Source: an uncultured Gemmatimonadales bacterium (GTDB lineage: Bacteria; Gemmatimonadota; Gemmatimonadetes; Gemmatimonadales; GWC2-71-9). From it: a DNA stretch of 64,000 nucleotides. The stretch's first letter is position 1, and the number at the start of each line of letters is the position of its first letter. The stretch is from assembly GCA_947259405.1 (NCBI GenBank), contig CAMYLY010000001.1, positions 62,001 through 126,000 of the forward strand, read 5' to 3'. Position numbers and translations under genes: made by a program. The notes beneath the pieces were generated by a model. That model had not been told where the DNA came from and made no database searches. It worked only from the letters and a program-made list of their open reading frames with translations. Positions 1 to 8,987 of the stretch are shown here, piece after piece.

Positions 1-1570
1 CGTTCGCAAGATCGGCGACTGTCTCAAAGAGAGGCACAACGCGGAGCGGTGGGTCGACGCCTGCCGCCGTCTGCAGTACCTCGACCGCCAACACGTCGGA
101 CGGCTGTGCCGCCATGGAAATGACGTACGCTCCCAACGATTCCGTGGGCAGCGAGGCCGCCACCGCGAACGTGCCAAGCACGTCACGCACGGCGTCATCA
201 AACGCGTTCGGCGGCGTGCACGCGTTCGTAACCGCGACGGCTCCGTCCTGAAGCTGTTTGCGAAGAAACACCTGCCGCGTGTCCTCATCCCAATCGACAT
301 AGGATCCCGCGCCCAGTCGCATGGTGATCGCGTTCATCGCGGCGGTATGCCGGTCGGCATCCTGCCGAAGGTCGAGACGCACCAAGGTCAACCCGAAACA
401 GGCGAGCCGTCGCAGCACATCCTGGAGTCGCCCGCGCGCAATCACCCCTGCTCCCGTCTCCTCGAGCGAGCGGAAGCAGAGTCGCAGCGGTTCGGCAAGT
501 TCATGGGCCTGCCAATAGCAGGCCTCCCTGTGGTCCGCGTCCATTTCATCACCGTTCAGCAATTGCTCCACGCCGTCGCGCGTACGTCTCAAGCGATCGC
601 ACACGGTGCGGAGGAGCACGCGATACGGCTCGGCGACCTGCCCGACCTCACTCCGGAGCTCGGCACTGGCGATGCTGAGGGGCAACTCGGCCCGGAGTGC
701 TGTGATCTCACCGAGGTACAGATCGGCCGCCATCCACCGGGCGAGAAGACAGGCTTGCGTCGTTACTTCCGGGGTCACATTGGGGTTGCCGTCGCGATCA
801 CCCCCCATCCATGACCCGAACCTGATCGGCGCGATCTCGGTCGGCAGCGTGCGGTCAGCTACGTCGTGCAGCACGGCATCGAGATCGCGTAACGTTCGAG
901 GCACGGCATCCCACAGCGTCTGCTCGAAGAACACGAGTCCCCACTGTACCTCGTCGCGCGGCGACGGTCGTGCGTGTTTGACCTCATCGACCATCCAGCC
1001 CAACATCACCTCCCGCCGCAGCGTGTCGACCGTCCTGTCGCGTTCTCCAGGCGTGAGATCCGGGCGGTCCCGCACACTCAGCTGCTCCTCGATCCGTCGT
1101 TGTTGCTGACGAAGCGTGCGCCGCACGATTTCCGTGGGATGGGCCGTCAACACGAGCTCGACACGCATCTCCGCGATCGTCGCCAGCAACGTATCGGCAT
1201 CGATGCCCGACGCGAGCAACCGTCGCACACAGTCGGCGAACGACGCCCGTTGCGGCGGTGCCTCGGGGTCTCGCTGATAGTCGCGACGCCGTCGTGTGCG
1301 ATGATGTTGTTCCGCGATGTTCGCGAGGGTGAGAAAGTGCGCGAAGGCACGCGCAACCGTCAGCGCCGACTCCACCGGTAACCGCGTGAGGGTTCGTTCC
1401 AGTGCATCACGGTCTGCCGTGTCACCCTCGCGCGCGCCCTTGGCCAACGTGCGCACGCATTCGACTGCGTCGAAGATCTCGCGGCCCTCGATCTGCGTCA
1501 GAGTATCACCGAGCAGCGTTCCGAGAAGATTGACGTCGGCGCGAAGCGGAAGATGGGGATCACTGGGCAC
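1..1570 (-). CDS. ppc: Phosphoenolpyruvate carboxylase, N-terminal part (runs off window)
   Basis: This is the first ~523 codons of a protein that is usually 880-950 residues long; the C-terminus lies beyond base 1. PEPC carboxylates PEP with bicarbonate to give oxaloacetate, refilling the TCA cycle. The frame contains the PROSITE signature VLTAHPTEIVRRT at residues 140-152 (H144 matches E. coli H138) and the glycine-rich block GGDRDGNPNVTPEVTTQ near bases 760-810. The N-terminus has LRADVNLLGTLLGDTL, typical of PEPC. I chose the GTG at 1570; an in-frame TTG at 1579 is possible. The gene is transcribed away from the UPF0339 gene. The family call is secure; the exact start is not. Confidence 0.93.
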   Translation of the reverse strand, partial: MPSDPHLPLRADVNLLGTLLGDTLTQIEGREIFDAVECVRTLAKGAREGDTADRDALERTLTRLPVESALTVARAFAHFLTLANIAEQHHRTRRRRDYQRDPEAPPQRASFADCVRRLLASGIDADTLLATIAEMRVELVLTAHPTEIVRRTLRQQQRRIEEQLSVRDRPDLTPGERDRTVDTLRREVMLGWMVDEVKHARPSPRDEVQWGLVFFEQTLWDAVPRTLRDLDAVLHDVADRTLPTEIAPIRFGSWMGGDRDGNPNVTPEVTTQACLLARWMAADLYLGEITALRAELPLSIASAELRSEVGQVAEPYRVLLRTVCDRLRRTRDGVEQLLNGDEMDADHREACYWQAHELAEPLRLCFRSLEETGAGVIARGRLQDVLRRLACFGLTLVRLDLRQDADRHTAAMNAITMRLGAGSYVDWDEDTRQVFLRKQLQDGAVAVTNACTPPNAFDDAVRDVLGTFAVAASLPTESLGAYVISMAAQPSDVLAVEVLQTAAGVDPPLRVVPLFETVADLAN

Positions 1571-1695
1571 GAGTATCAATAGGCGGCCGAGGTGCAAAAC
1601 GGCAAGATCGCGGCGAAATCTCTTTGCAATTGCAGTCGTGGAACGCTACCTTCGGGCGACCACCGCAACCCGATACCCACACTCGGAGGTTCGTG

Positions 1696-2028
1696 ATGGC
1701 GCATCCGCAATTCCGGCTGTTCAAAGGCAGAAGCGGGAAGTTCTACTTTAACCTCACGGCGAAAAACGGCCAGGTGGTTTTGACTGGTCAGGGCTATGGC
1801 TCCAAGGTGGGCGCTCGCAACGGCATCAAAGCGGTGAAGAAATGCTCAAAGCGCAAGACCTTGTTCGAGCGTAAGACGGCCAAGAACGGGAAGTACTACT
1901 TCGTGCTCACGTCTCCAAACGGACAGACCATCGGCAAAAGCGAAATGTACAGCTCATCGTCGGGACGATCGAACGGAATCGCGTCCGTGAAGGCCAACGC
2001 GGGTCGCGCCAGAATCAACGAAGAGTAG
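1696..2028 (+). CDS. UPF0339 / DUF1508 family protein (YegP-like)
   Basis: A 110-residue protein with two tandem DUF1508 units. The first has FRLFKGRSGKFYFNL and a later GARNGIKAVKK. The second has KNGKYYFVLTSPNG and SSGRSNGIASVK. This matches the two-repeat YegP type. The molecular function of the family is unknown; members are small, basic and probably cytoplasmic. The ATG at 1696 lies 8 bases after a good ribosome site (GGAGGT), so it is preferred over upstream in-frame starts. The gene converges on the HAD gene across a shared 3' hairpin. Confidence 0.88.
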   Translation: MAHPQFRLFKGRSGKFYFNLTAKNGQVVLTGQGYGSKVGARNGIKAVKKCSKRKTLFERKTAKNGKYYFVLTSPNGQTIGKSEMYSSSSGRSNGIASVKANAGRARINEE

Positions 2029-2037
2029 AGGACGGCA

Positions 2038-2075
2038 GGCAGGCGGTAGGTCGACAACACCGCCTACCGCCTGCC
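2038..2075. terminator. Hairpin between convergent genes, built from GGTAGG-type repeats
   Basis: A perfect 13-bp stem (GGCAGGCGGTAGG at 2038-2050, its complement at 2063-2075) encloses a 12-nt loop. It lies after the UPF0339 stop and overlaps the last codons and stop of the HAD gene on the other strand. It could end transcription in both directions, but there is no strong T-run. It belongs to a set of repeat-built 3' hairpins seen through the window. Confidence 0.6.
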
Positions 2076-2768
2076 ATTCAGTTTCGCGACAATCTCGGGC
2101 ACTTCTCTGATGCTGTGCGCCCGATGGAAGTGATATTGGTTGGCAACGTCATTCGGGACATGTTCCGCCGCCCAGGTCGTCTCGTACGGCACATGAATGG
2201 CGTGGGCACCGCACTCTACCACGGGAAGTACATCCGACTTAAGTGAGTTCCCAACCATGAGAAAGCCCGTGGGATCGACGTCAAGGCGTGCGGCAATGGC
2301 GCGATAGGTCTGTGGCGTCTTCTCGGAGACGACCTCAACAAGATCGAAGTGGTCACCGAGTCGTGACGCGGCAATCTTCGTCTCCTGCTCGAACAGGTCG
2401 CCCTTCGTGATAATCATCAACCGATGGTCGTCCGCCAGTTGGCGAATCGTCGGCTCAACATCCTCGAGCAACTCGACAGGCGTCTGCAACATCTCGCGGG
2501 CGAGCGCGATGATCTCATGGACCTCGGATCCCCGAATGCGCCCTTCCGTGAGCTCCACCGCGGTCTCGATCATGGAGAGCGTGAAGCTCTTGATGCCGTA
2601 TCCGAAGTGCTGGAGGTTCCGCAATTCAGTCTCCAGCAAGCGCGCATCGATCCAGTCCGGCGACTGATACGCCTGGAGCAGCTGCATGAACCGAGTCTTG
2701 GTCCCAAGATAGAGCCGCTCGGTGTGCCACAGAGTATCGTCGGCATCGAAGGCAATGACGCGGATCAT
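2064..2768 (-). CDS. HAD-superfamily phosphatase (subfamily IA-like)
   Basis: A 234-residue haloacid-dehalogenase-fold hydrolase, probably a cytoplasmic small-molecule phosphatase. Motif I is FDADDTLW with nucleophile D8 and acid D10. Motif II is the IITKGD segment, motif III is the lysine in VSEKTPQTY, and motif IV is VGNSLKSDVLPVVECG. A helical cap sits between motifs I and II, as in subfamily IA (YjjG/pyrimidine-nucleotidase type). The substrate cannot be read from sequence. The last codons (NGRR-stop) are encoded by the repeat forming the downstream hairpin. Confidence 0.87.
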   Translation of the reverse strand: MIRVIAFDADDTLWHTERLYLGTKTRFMQLLQAYQSPDWIDARLLETELRNLQHFGYGIKSFTLSMIETAVELTEGRIRGSEVHEIIALAREMLQTPVELLEDVEPTIRQLADDHRLMIITKGDLFEQETKIAASRLGDHFDLVEVVSEKTPQTYRAIAARLDVDPTGFLMVGNSLKSDVLPVVECGAHAIHVPYETTWAAEHVPNDVANQYHFHRAHSIREVPEIVAKLNGRR

Positions 2769-2847
2769 ATACTGACCAACTTACACTTCCTTGCGGCAGC
2801 TCGGAACGCGGAATAAGCTTCGCAACAATAATGGACGGGAGGATCCA

Positions 2848-5800
2848 ATGTCACGGCGATTCTCGATGTTCACATCGGCAGTCGTGTTCGCCCTATTCCT
2901 CGTTCCTTCCACCCTTCCTAGCCAATCTCAAGCCACCACTGGCGTGATCCGTGGGACGGTCATCGGACCCGACAGCACCCCAGTAGGGGGTGCGACCATC
3001 ATCCTCCGGGAGCTCGGCACCAACTTCCAGCGCACGTTGACCGCCGAAGCCAGCGGCACGTTCATCGCATCGCTGCTCCCGTTAGGAACGTATGAGATCA
3101 CGGCCAGATCCGTGGGATTCCAGGAGGTGCAACGCGCCGGGGTCGTCGTCCGGGTGGGTGAGACCATCGACCTGCAACTCCAACTCGGCGCCGCCGTGCG
3201 CCTCGAGGCCGTGGTGGTCGAAGCCCGACCGCGACTCGTCGATACCGAACAGAGCGAGGCAGCGACCAGATTGCCCACAGAGGCCGTCTCGGGACTCCCC
3301 AACAACGGCCGAAACTTCCTCGAGCTGACCACGCTCACGCCCAACGTGGCCATCGTGCAGGGCCCAGATGGCGACGAGTTGTCGATCGCCGGCCAGCGCG
3401 GGATCCACAACAACGTCTCCGTGGACGGCGCCGACTTCAACAACCCGTTCTTTGGTGAGCAGCGCGGCGGTCAGCGTCCGCCCTTCACGTTCAACCTCGA
3501 CGCCGTGCAGGAAGTGGTGGTGGTGTCGCAGGGGGCGAACGCCGAGTTCGGGCGATCCGGCGGCGGATTCGTCAACGTCATCACCAAGTCGGGCACCAAC
3601 GATTTCCGAGGCTCATTGCATTACTTCGGAAAGTACGATGCCTTTTCCGCGGTCGCGCAGCACACCGATGCTGCAACCAGCGCTGTTTCGCTTCGCGATC
3701 CGGACTTCAATCAGCACCAGTTTGGCTTCACGCTCGGTGGACCCATCGTGCGCGACAAGGCCTTCTTCTTTGTCGCGTACGATCAGCAGTTGCGCGACGA
3801 CACTCGGCAGCAGGACCCTAACCGCATTGGCAGCACCGAACTCCGCGATTGGGCCGATACGGCCTTCGGTGCCGCCCTGGCCGGAGACTACGGATCCATT
3901 TCCCGGACGGATGATGCGCGAGCGTTTCTGGCCAAGGTCGATATGCGGTTAGGTCGGCAGCACAATGCGACACTTCGCTACGGCTACACGTGGTCCGAGC
4001 AAGTGAATGGGACGTTCGATGTCGACAGTTGGCTGCGAAGCGCCAACGCCACCGAGAAGGATTTCTCGCACTCGATCACCGGCTCGCTGCAATCCGTCCT
4101 CTCGTCCCGGATCTCCAACGAGTTCCGGTTCCAATGGTCTCGCGAGGATCGACCGAGGCCGTACCTCGGGCCTACCTTCCCAGGGATTCCAGCGCCTCCA
4201 GGTGTGACGACCGTGACGGGCGACCGCCCGTTCCCGGATATTGCCATGGATTTCGGCGGGGAGTTCCGGCTGGGACTGCCATTCTTCATTCCCGTCGAGT
4301 ATTACGACACTCGAGTTCAGCTCCTGAACAACATCTCGTATGCGACCGGGAACCACCTGTTCAAGCTGGGCGCGGAGTGGAATCGTGTTGAATCCGTCCA
4401 GACCTTCATCGGGTTCGCGAATGGACGGTTCATCTTCAGCTCGGTCGACGGTTTCCTGCAATACGCCGCCAACGGCCCCGACTACGTCGAGTGCGACGAC
4501 AACACGACGTCGCTCACCGGGTCGTGCGCTGACCCGAACGCCAGTGTGGAAGGCCCGTTGCTCCTCTACTTGCAGCAGGCTGGCGTCGGCGGGAGGACCG
4601 TGGAGGAAGCCGGCACGCAGTCCATTCCTCAGAACGAAATCGCGCTGTTCCTGCAGGATTCGTGGAAGCCGATGCCGAATCTCACGCTCAACTTGGGCCT
4701 CCGCTGGGAAGCGCAGATTCAGCCCGACCCGATCACGCCACCCGCCGACGTGTTCTACTCGGATTTTGTCGGCACCAGCGTGACGACGAGCGTGGGCACC
4801 TATGAGTTCCCGTCGGACGGCACGATCCCGTCAGACTGGAGCATGTGGCAGCCCCGGGTTGGATTCGCCTGGGACCTGAGCGGTCGTGGCGAGACTGTGG
4901 TCCGCGGGAACGCCGGTCTGTACTACTCCCGGATTCCCGGACTCAACCTGGCGAGTTCACGAAGCACCAACGGCTCGATTGGCCAGACAATCTTCCGGAG
5001 CAGCGAAACCGGCGGAGCGCCGGCCATCGACTCCCTGCTTCCCAATCCGTCGGGAGACCCGTTCGCGCCAGACATCTTCGTGTTCGACCAAGACTTCAGA
5101 AATCCGCGCACGTTTAGCGCCAACCTGGGGATCGAGCGCGAAATCATCGAAGACGTCTCCGTGTCGCTGGACTACACCCACGCCAGCACCGACAATTTGA
5201 CACGGTTCGTGAACCGGAACGACCCGGTGTTCGGTGAACATCCCGACGGATGCATAGCCTCGTTCGTGGCGGCCGGTCCCTGGTGTAACGGCCTCGATCT
5301 CGACGATGACGGGACACCCGACAATGGTGTCAACGCGTTGAACGTCGTCGAAAGCTCAGCGAAATCACGCTACAACGGCATCACGATCGGGCTCAAACGC
5401 TTTGCCGACCCCGTCCAGTTCCAGATCAACTACACCCTGTCGTGGGACAAGTCGGACGACGACAACGAACGAGATCCGTTCACGCTGCGTTATTTCAGCG
5501 CGGACGATTTCACGCCGGAATACAACTGGAGCGACCGCGATCAGCGGCACCGCATCAACGCTTGGTTCTTGTATCGGCTCCCGGGCGACGTGCTGTTCAA
5601 CAACCGTGTGAGCTACTACTCCGCGCAGCCGGTCTCCGAAAAATGTGGTCCAGGAAACACTGGCACCGGTGAACGCGCAAGCGACCTCCAGGATCCCGAT
5701 CGTCTCTGTCCCGACGGTTCCGTCTTGCCGCGCAACACGCTGCGCAAGGACAATGCGTTCTTCAGCTGGGACATTCGGCTGAGCCGCATGTTCCGACTGG

Positions 5801-5964
5801 GGCCGGGCGCCTTCGAGGCGATCCTCGAGGTGTTCAACGTGACGAACGCGGACAACTTCATCGACCCGTCGTTCGGTGGGCTGCTGTTCAATTTCGACGG
5901 CACGGTGCAGTCGGGATTGGGCACGCCGCGACAGATGCAGGTCGGTGGGAGGTATGTGTTCTAG
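2848..5964 (+). CDS. TonB-dependent receptor, Oar-like, with carboxypeptidase-regulatory-like domain
   Basis: A 1038-residue outer-membrane receptor. A signal peptide (basic start, hydrophobic core, SQSQA) precedes a CarboxypepD_reg-like beta-sandwich (GVIRGTVIGPDSTPVGGATI), then a plug with NNVSVDGADFNNP and GRSGGGFVNVITKSGTN. The rest is a beta-barrel, with GLRWEAQ and NLGIEREI strands, ending in the aromatic terminus GGRYVF. Oar-type receptors import or export large substrates using TonB energy; the substrate here is unknown. The ATG at 2848 follows GGGAGGATCC, so I reject the TTG 57 bases upstream. It starts 79 bases from the divergent HAD gene. Confidence 0.92.
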   Translation: MSRRFSMFTSAVVFALFLVPSTLPSQSQATTGVIRGTVIGPDSTPVGGATIILRELGTNFQRTLTAEASGTFIASLLPLGTYEITARSVGFQEVQRAGVVVRVGETIDLQLQLGAAVRLEAVVVEARPRLVDTEQSEAATRLPTEAVSGLPNNGRNFLELTTLTPNVAIVQGPDGDELSIAGQRGIHNNVSVDGADFNNPFFGEQRGGQRPPFTFNLDAVQEVVVVSQGANAEFGRSGGGFVNVITKSGTNDFRGSLHYFGKYDAFSAVAQHTDAATSAVSLRDPDFNQHQFGFTLGGPIVRDKAFFFVAYDQQLRDDTRQQDPNRIGSTELRDWADTAFGAALAGDYGSISRTDDARAFLAKVDMRLGRQHNATLRYGYTWSEQVNGTFDVDSWLRSANATEKDFSHSITGSLQSVLSSRISNEFRFQWSREDRPRPYLGPTFPGIPAPPGVTTVTGDRPFPDIAMDFGGEFRLGLPFFIPVEYYDTRVQLLNNISYATGNHLFKLGAEWNRVESVQTFIGFANGRFIFSSVDGFLQYAANGPDYVECDDNTTSLTGSCADPNASVEGPLLLYLQQAGVGGRTVEEAGTQSIPQNEIALFLQDSWKPMPNLTLNLGLRWEAQIQPDPITPPADVFYSDFVGTSVTTSVGTYEFPSDGTIPSDWSMWQPRVGFAWDLSGRGETVVRGNAGLYYSRIPGLNLASSRSTNGSIGQTIFRSSETGGAPAIDSLLPNPSGDPFAPDIFVFDQDFRNPRTFSANLGIEREIIEDVSVSLDYTHASTDNLTRFVNRNDPVFGEHPDGCIASFVAAGPWCNGLDLDDDGTPDNGVNALNVVESSAKSRYNGITIGLKRFADPVQFQINYTLSWDKSDDDNERDPFTLRYFSADDFTPEYNWSDRDQRHRINAWFLYRLPGDVLFNNRVSYYSAQPVSEKCGPGNTGTGERASDLQDPDRLCPDGSVLPRNTLRKDNAFFSWDIRLSRMFRLGPGAFEAILEVFNVTNADNFIDPSFGGLLFNFDGTVQSGLGTPRQMQVGGRYVF

Positions 5965-5967
5965 AGG

Positions 5968-6035
5968 GTGGTACGGCAGTAAGGTAGTAGGCGACAGGTG
6001 GTAAGGCAGTCGGCTGCGGCCTCCGCCTTACCACC
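5968..6035. terminator. Repeat-built hairpin after the TonB receptor
   Basis: GGTGGTAAGGC (5997-6007) pairs with its complement at 6025-6035, an 11-bp stem. Upstream bases 5968-5992 carry decayed direct copies of the same unit (GGTGGTACGGCAGTAAGG). The position just after the stop fits a terminator. The layered tandem-unit design recurs at other gene ends in this window. Confidence 0.55.
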
Positions 6036-6074
6036 CCCGCGCACCCTCGCGACGGGGTGCAACGTGCTTCAAGC

Positions 6075-6545
6075 ATGGTGATGAACGTGCCTCAGGCAGG
6101 AGAACAGACGGCGCGAGCTGTCGGACGAATCCTCCGGATTCTACTTGGCCTCGCGCTCACGTGGATGACCTATCGAGTCATGCGTTCTGAAGACCCCTCC
6201 TTCAACGCGCGCGTCGTCGGGTTGTTCGCTGGCCTGACCGTCTTCTACGCGTTCCTACACCTCGCGATCACGCAGTACGCAGCTGGTCTGAACCGATGGC
6301 TTGGTGCGGTCCTGGCTGTGGCACCGGTGGTACTCGTATTCCTATTGGGCGGGCCACTGGGGCGAGTCGGATCCGTCGCGTTCATCGGAGTCTCGCTCTT
6401 GCTCCAGGGGATCCGAGGTGATGGCGGCTGTGAAGTGATGTCGATTCCGGGATTGATCTTCAGCAGACGCACACACCTCGTGTGCATCTTCTTCTCACCA
6501 ATCGACTGGATGGAAAACCAGGTCGCGCAGGCAATGAGGCGGTAA
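6075..6545 (+). CDS. Hypothetical integral membrane protein
   Basis: About 156 residues with three hydrophobic segments (ILRILLGLALTWMTYRV, VGLFAGLTVFYAFLHLA, WLGAVLAVAPVVLVFLLGG), likely membrane-spanning, and a fourth weaker one. The C-terminal block GGCEVMSIPGLIFSRRTH is distinctive and looks conserved rather than random, but I do not recognise the family. The start is uncertain: GTG 6057, ATG 6075 and ATG 6081 are in frame and no clear ribosome site decides among them. It stands alone between two strand-matched genes. Confidence 0.6.
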   Translation: MVMNVPQAGEQTARAVGRILRILLGLALTWMTYRVMRSEDPSFNARVVGLFAGLTVFYAFLHLAITQYAAGLNRWLGAVLAVAPVVLVFLLGGPLGRVGSVAFIGVSLLLQGIRGDGGCEVMSIPGLIFSRRTHLVCIFFSPIDWMENQVAQAMRR

Positions 6546-6686
6546 GGTCGTACTGACTTATCAAGGCGCCGATCGTCGAGCACCTCGAAGGTCTGAGTGC
6601 ACCACGCCACGGTCGATTCTGCAACCTGCACACGCGAACATGCGCCTGGATCGCGGGTACTGGTAGCACCCCTCACGGAGCTGCAT

Positions 6687-7229
6687 ATGAAGATGGGCCT
6701 TTCTCTCGCCTTGCTGGCGATCGTGCACGCCACCGGGGCCATCGCACAGAACCGGGCCACGGCACCACGATTCAACACGGTGCACGACCGGGAGTTCGAT
6801 TTTTGGGTCGGGGAGTGGGACGTCTTGCTGCGGACCCGCCAGGACGACAACACGTGGAAGGACAGTCGGTCCGCAACCGCCAAGATCTACCGGATCCTCG
6901 ATGGCAAGGCCATTCTCGAGTTGTGGGACGAGAACGTCGAAGGTGTAGGTATTCGGGGGTTTAGCCTTCGGTATTTCGATGCCGAGACTCAGCAGTGGGT
7001 ACTCCACCTGAATTGGCCCGGCCGCAACCAGTCTGGCATGAGCAGCCTTCGCGGGGCCTTTCGGCACGGGCGGGGCGGTTCGTTGCCGTATCTCAGCAAC
7101 CCGTTGGCGAGAACCTCGCCAACGATGCCGGCTCCAATGACGGCGACCTTGCGCATGACGTTCTCGCCTGCTTCCGGGTTGGATGCGGAGCCTGGTCTGG
7201 CGGATACGGAAGGTCAATCTCAGGGGTAA
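6687..7229 (+). CDS. Secreted DUF1579-like protein, 3' end replaced
   Basis: The ORF opens with a signal peptide (MKMGLSLALLAIVHATGAIAQ) and the motif HDREFDFWVGEWDV, common to a family of small exported proteins of unknown function. Family-like sequence runs through NWPGRNQSGMSSLRGAFRHG. After about base 7075 the reading frame enters DNA that, on the other strand, encodes the start of an unrelated NAD(P)-binding protein. The last ~50 residues are therefore not native. The gene looks truncated and probably non-functional. The ATG at 6687 has a GGAG eight bases before it; ATG 6693 is an alternative. Confidence 0.5.
   Translation: MKMGLSLALLAIVHATGAIAQNRATAPRFNTVHDREFDFWVGEWDVLLRTRQDDNTWKDSRSATAKIYRILDGKAILELWDENVEGVGIRGFSLRYFDAETQQWVLHLNWPGRNQSGMSSLRGAFRHGRGGSLPYLSNPLARTSPTMPAPMTATLRMTFSPASGLDAEPGLADTEGQSQG
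7076..7156 (-). pseudogene. 5' fragment of an F420-dependent NADP reductase-like gene
   Basis: Read on the minus strand from the ATG at 7156, the DNA gives MRKVAVIGAGIVGEVLANG and then LLRYGNE. This is a Rossmann N-terminus (GxGxxG) of the F420-dependent NADP-oxidoreductase type. The similarity stops after about 27 codons, where the sequence joins the 3' side of the secreted-protein gene. No remaining part of the enzyme is present nearby. I read this as a rearrangement scar. Confidence 0.55.
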
Positions 7230-7336
7230 CGGTGGTGATACGCAGGAACGACAACTCCATTGCGACTGGCCGGATGTCGACGCATCATCTTTTCTACGCA
7301 ACACCCTGCCCCGACTGAGGACCCAAGGAGACCTGA

Positions 7337-8821
7337 ATGCGACGTCGCCAATTCCTTCAGTCAACCGCGGCTGCCGCCACGGCTCTCACCATCCCCGACC
7401 GCATTATCGCCGACCCGTACGCACCGTTGGGCCAGGAGCTCGGTGTGAGCAACCCGACGCGAATCGGCGGTCGCGTCAGTGTTCGCGGCAGCGGCCTGCG
7501 GGGCGTGAGGGTCTCCGATGGGGTGTCCGTCGCAACGACAGAAGACGACGGCACCTACACGCTCGTTACCGATGGCATCCAGCCGTTCGTTCACCTCTCG
7601 GTCCCATCGGGACACCGGATTCCAACCAGCCCGACGGGGACCGCGAAGTTCTATCAGCCCATTCCGAAGGAAGGCCCGTCGGAGATGCAGGCGCACTTCC
7701 AGCTGGAACAGCTGCCGAAGGCAGACGACCAACATGCGTTTCTCGTCCTGGCGGACCCCCAGACACAAAACGCCTTCGAGATGGCACGCTTTCATGACGA
7801 GACCGTGCCGGACGTCCGTCACACACTCGAGGGCATCGGAGATACGCCGGCGTTCGGCGTCGCCTGCGGCGACATCATGTATGATGACCTGAAGCTGTAC
7901 CCGGAGTACGAAGCGGCCGCCCGCGACATGGGGATCCCGTTCTACCAGGTCATTGGGAATCACGATTTGGTGTTCGAAACGCTCAGTGACGAAGGCGCGG
8001 CCACGACTTTCGAGTCGCATTTTGGCCCGACGTACTACTCGTTCAACCGTGGCGATGTCCACTACATCGTGCTCGACGACGTATTCTGGCATGGCCAGGG
8101 CTACATCGGGTACATGCAAGAGCGCCAACAACGCTGGCTTGTAGCCGACCTCCTTCACGTCGAACCAGGGAGCACCGTCGTCGTGTTCCTGCATATCCCG
8201 GCACTCAGCACGCGCGGCTTGAGAAACGGCGCGCAGCGCACCGGGCTCAGCGAATCAGTGACCAACCGGGAGATTCTCTATCGAGTTCTCGAGCCATACC
8301 GCGCGTACGTGTTGTCTGGGCACACGCACGAGAACGACCACCATACTGACGGGGGAGTGCATCACCACGTGCACGGCACCGTGTGCGGCGCGTGGTGGAG
8401 CGGAGACATCTGCTGGGACGGGACGCCGAACGGGTACGGCGTGTACGACGTGCGTGGCAGTGAGGTCCGATGGCGCTATAAGGCCACCGGCCAACACAGC
8501 GAAGCACAAATGACGCTCCACCAGCGTGGTGCGGACCCCAACGCACCCGACGACTTCATCGCCAACGTGTGGGATGCGGACGACCGCTGGCGCGTCGTGT
8601 GGTACGAGGACGGAGAACGGCGGGGTCTTATGCAGCAGCGCGCAGGCCATGATCCCGACTCCGTGCGCCTGCACACCGGTCCCGACCTCCCGCCACGCCG
8701 TGAGTGGGTTGAGCCCACCATGACCCATCATCTGTTCTACGCGCCGGGTGGTTCAGGAACCAGCAAGATTCACGTCGAAGCGACAAATCCCTGGGGAGAC
8801 GTGTTCAGCGCAACGCTCTGA
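7337..8821 (+). CDS. Tat-exported calcineurin-like metallophosphoesterase
   Basis: A 494-residue protein with a twin-arginine start (MRRRQFLQSTAAAATAL), so it is probably folded before export. Residues ~40-100 form an N-terminal MetallophosN-type beta domain. The catalytic domain then shows metal ligands D140, GD at 178-179, GNHD at 207-210, a later LHIP histidine, and GHTHEND. A C-terminal beta domain follows (~390-494). Enzymes of this layout cleave phosphoesters outside the cytoplasm using two metals; the substrate is unknown. ATG 7337 follows AAGGAGACCTGA. It is likely a single-gene unit. Confidence 0.88.
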   Translation: MRRRQFLQSTAAAATALTIPDRIIADPYAPLGQELGVSNPTRIGGRVSVRGSGLRGVRVSDGVSVATTEDDGTYTLVTDGIQPFVHLSVPSGHRIPTSPTGTAKFYQPIPKEGPSEMQAHFQLEQLPKADDQHAFLVLADPQTQNAFEMARFHDETVPDVRHTLEGIGDTPAFGVACGDIMYDDLKLYPEYEAAARDMGIPFYQVIGNHDLVFETLSDEGAATTFESHFGPTYYSFNRGDVHYIVLDDVFWHGQGYIGYMQERQQRWLVADLLHVEPGSTVVVFLHIPALSTRGLRNGAQRTGLSESVTNREILYRVLEPYRAYVLSGHTHENDHHTDGGVHHHVHGTVCGAWWSGDICWDGTPNGYGVYDVRGSEVRWRYKATGQHSEAQMTLHQRGADPNAPDDFIANVWDADDRWRVVWYEDGERRGLMQQRAGHDPDSVRLHTGPDLPPRREWVEPTMTHHLFYAPGGSGTSKIHVEATNPWGDVFSATL

Positions 8822-8987
8822 GCGAACGCTCGTTTCAAGCCGGTCCGTCAGAGGTCGCTGACAAGCAGGTCCAAGTCACCCGATGTTGCCTCACAGGCCC
8901 ATGGCTCGGCATCTTCCTTTCAGGACTCGAACGCCCTGGCCTAGGCTTGAACGCCCCGGGCGACCCGTCCACGGAGGAGATCGCCGC

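Noticed and set aside
8822-8987. Possible riboswitch before cystathionine beta-synthase
   Set aside because: I looked for SAM or SAH riboswitch cores and saw no convincing conserved block or stem arrangement.
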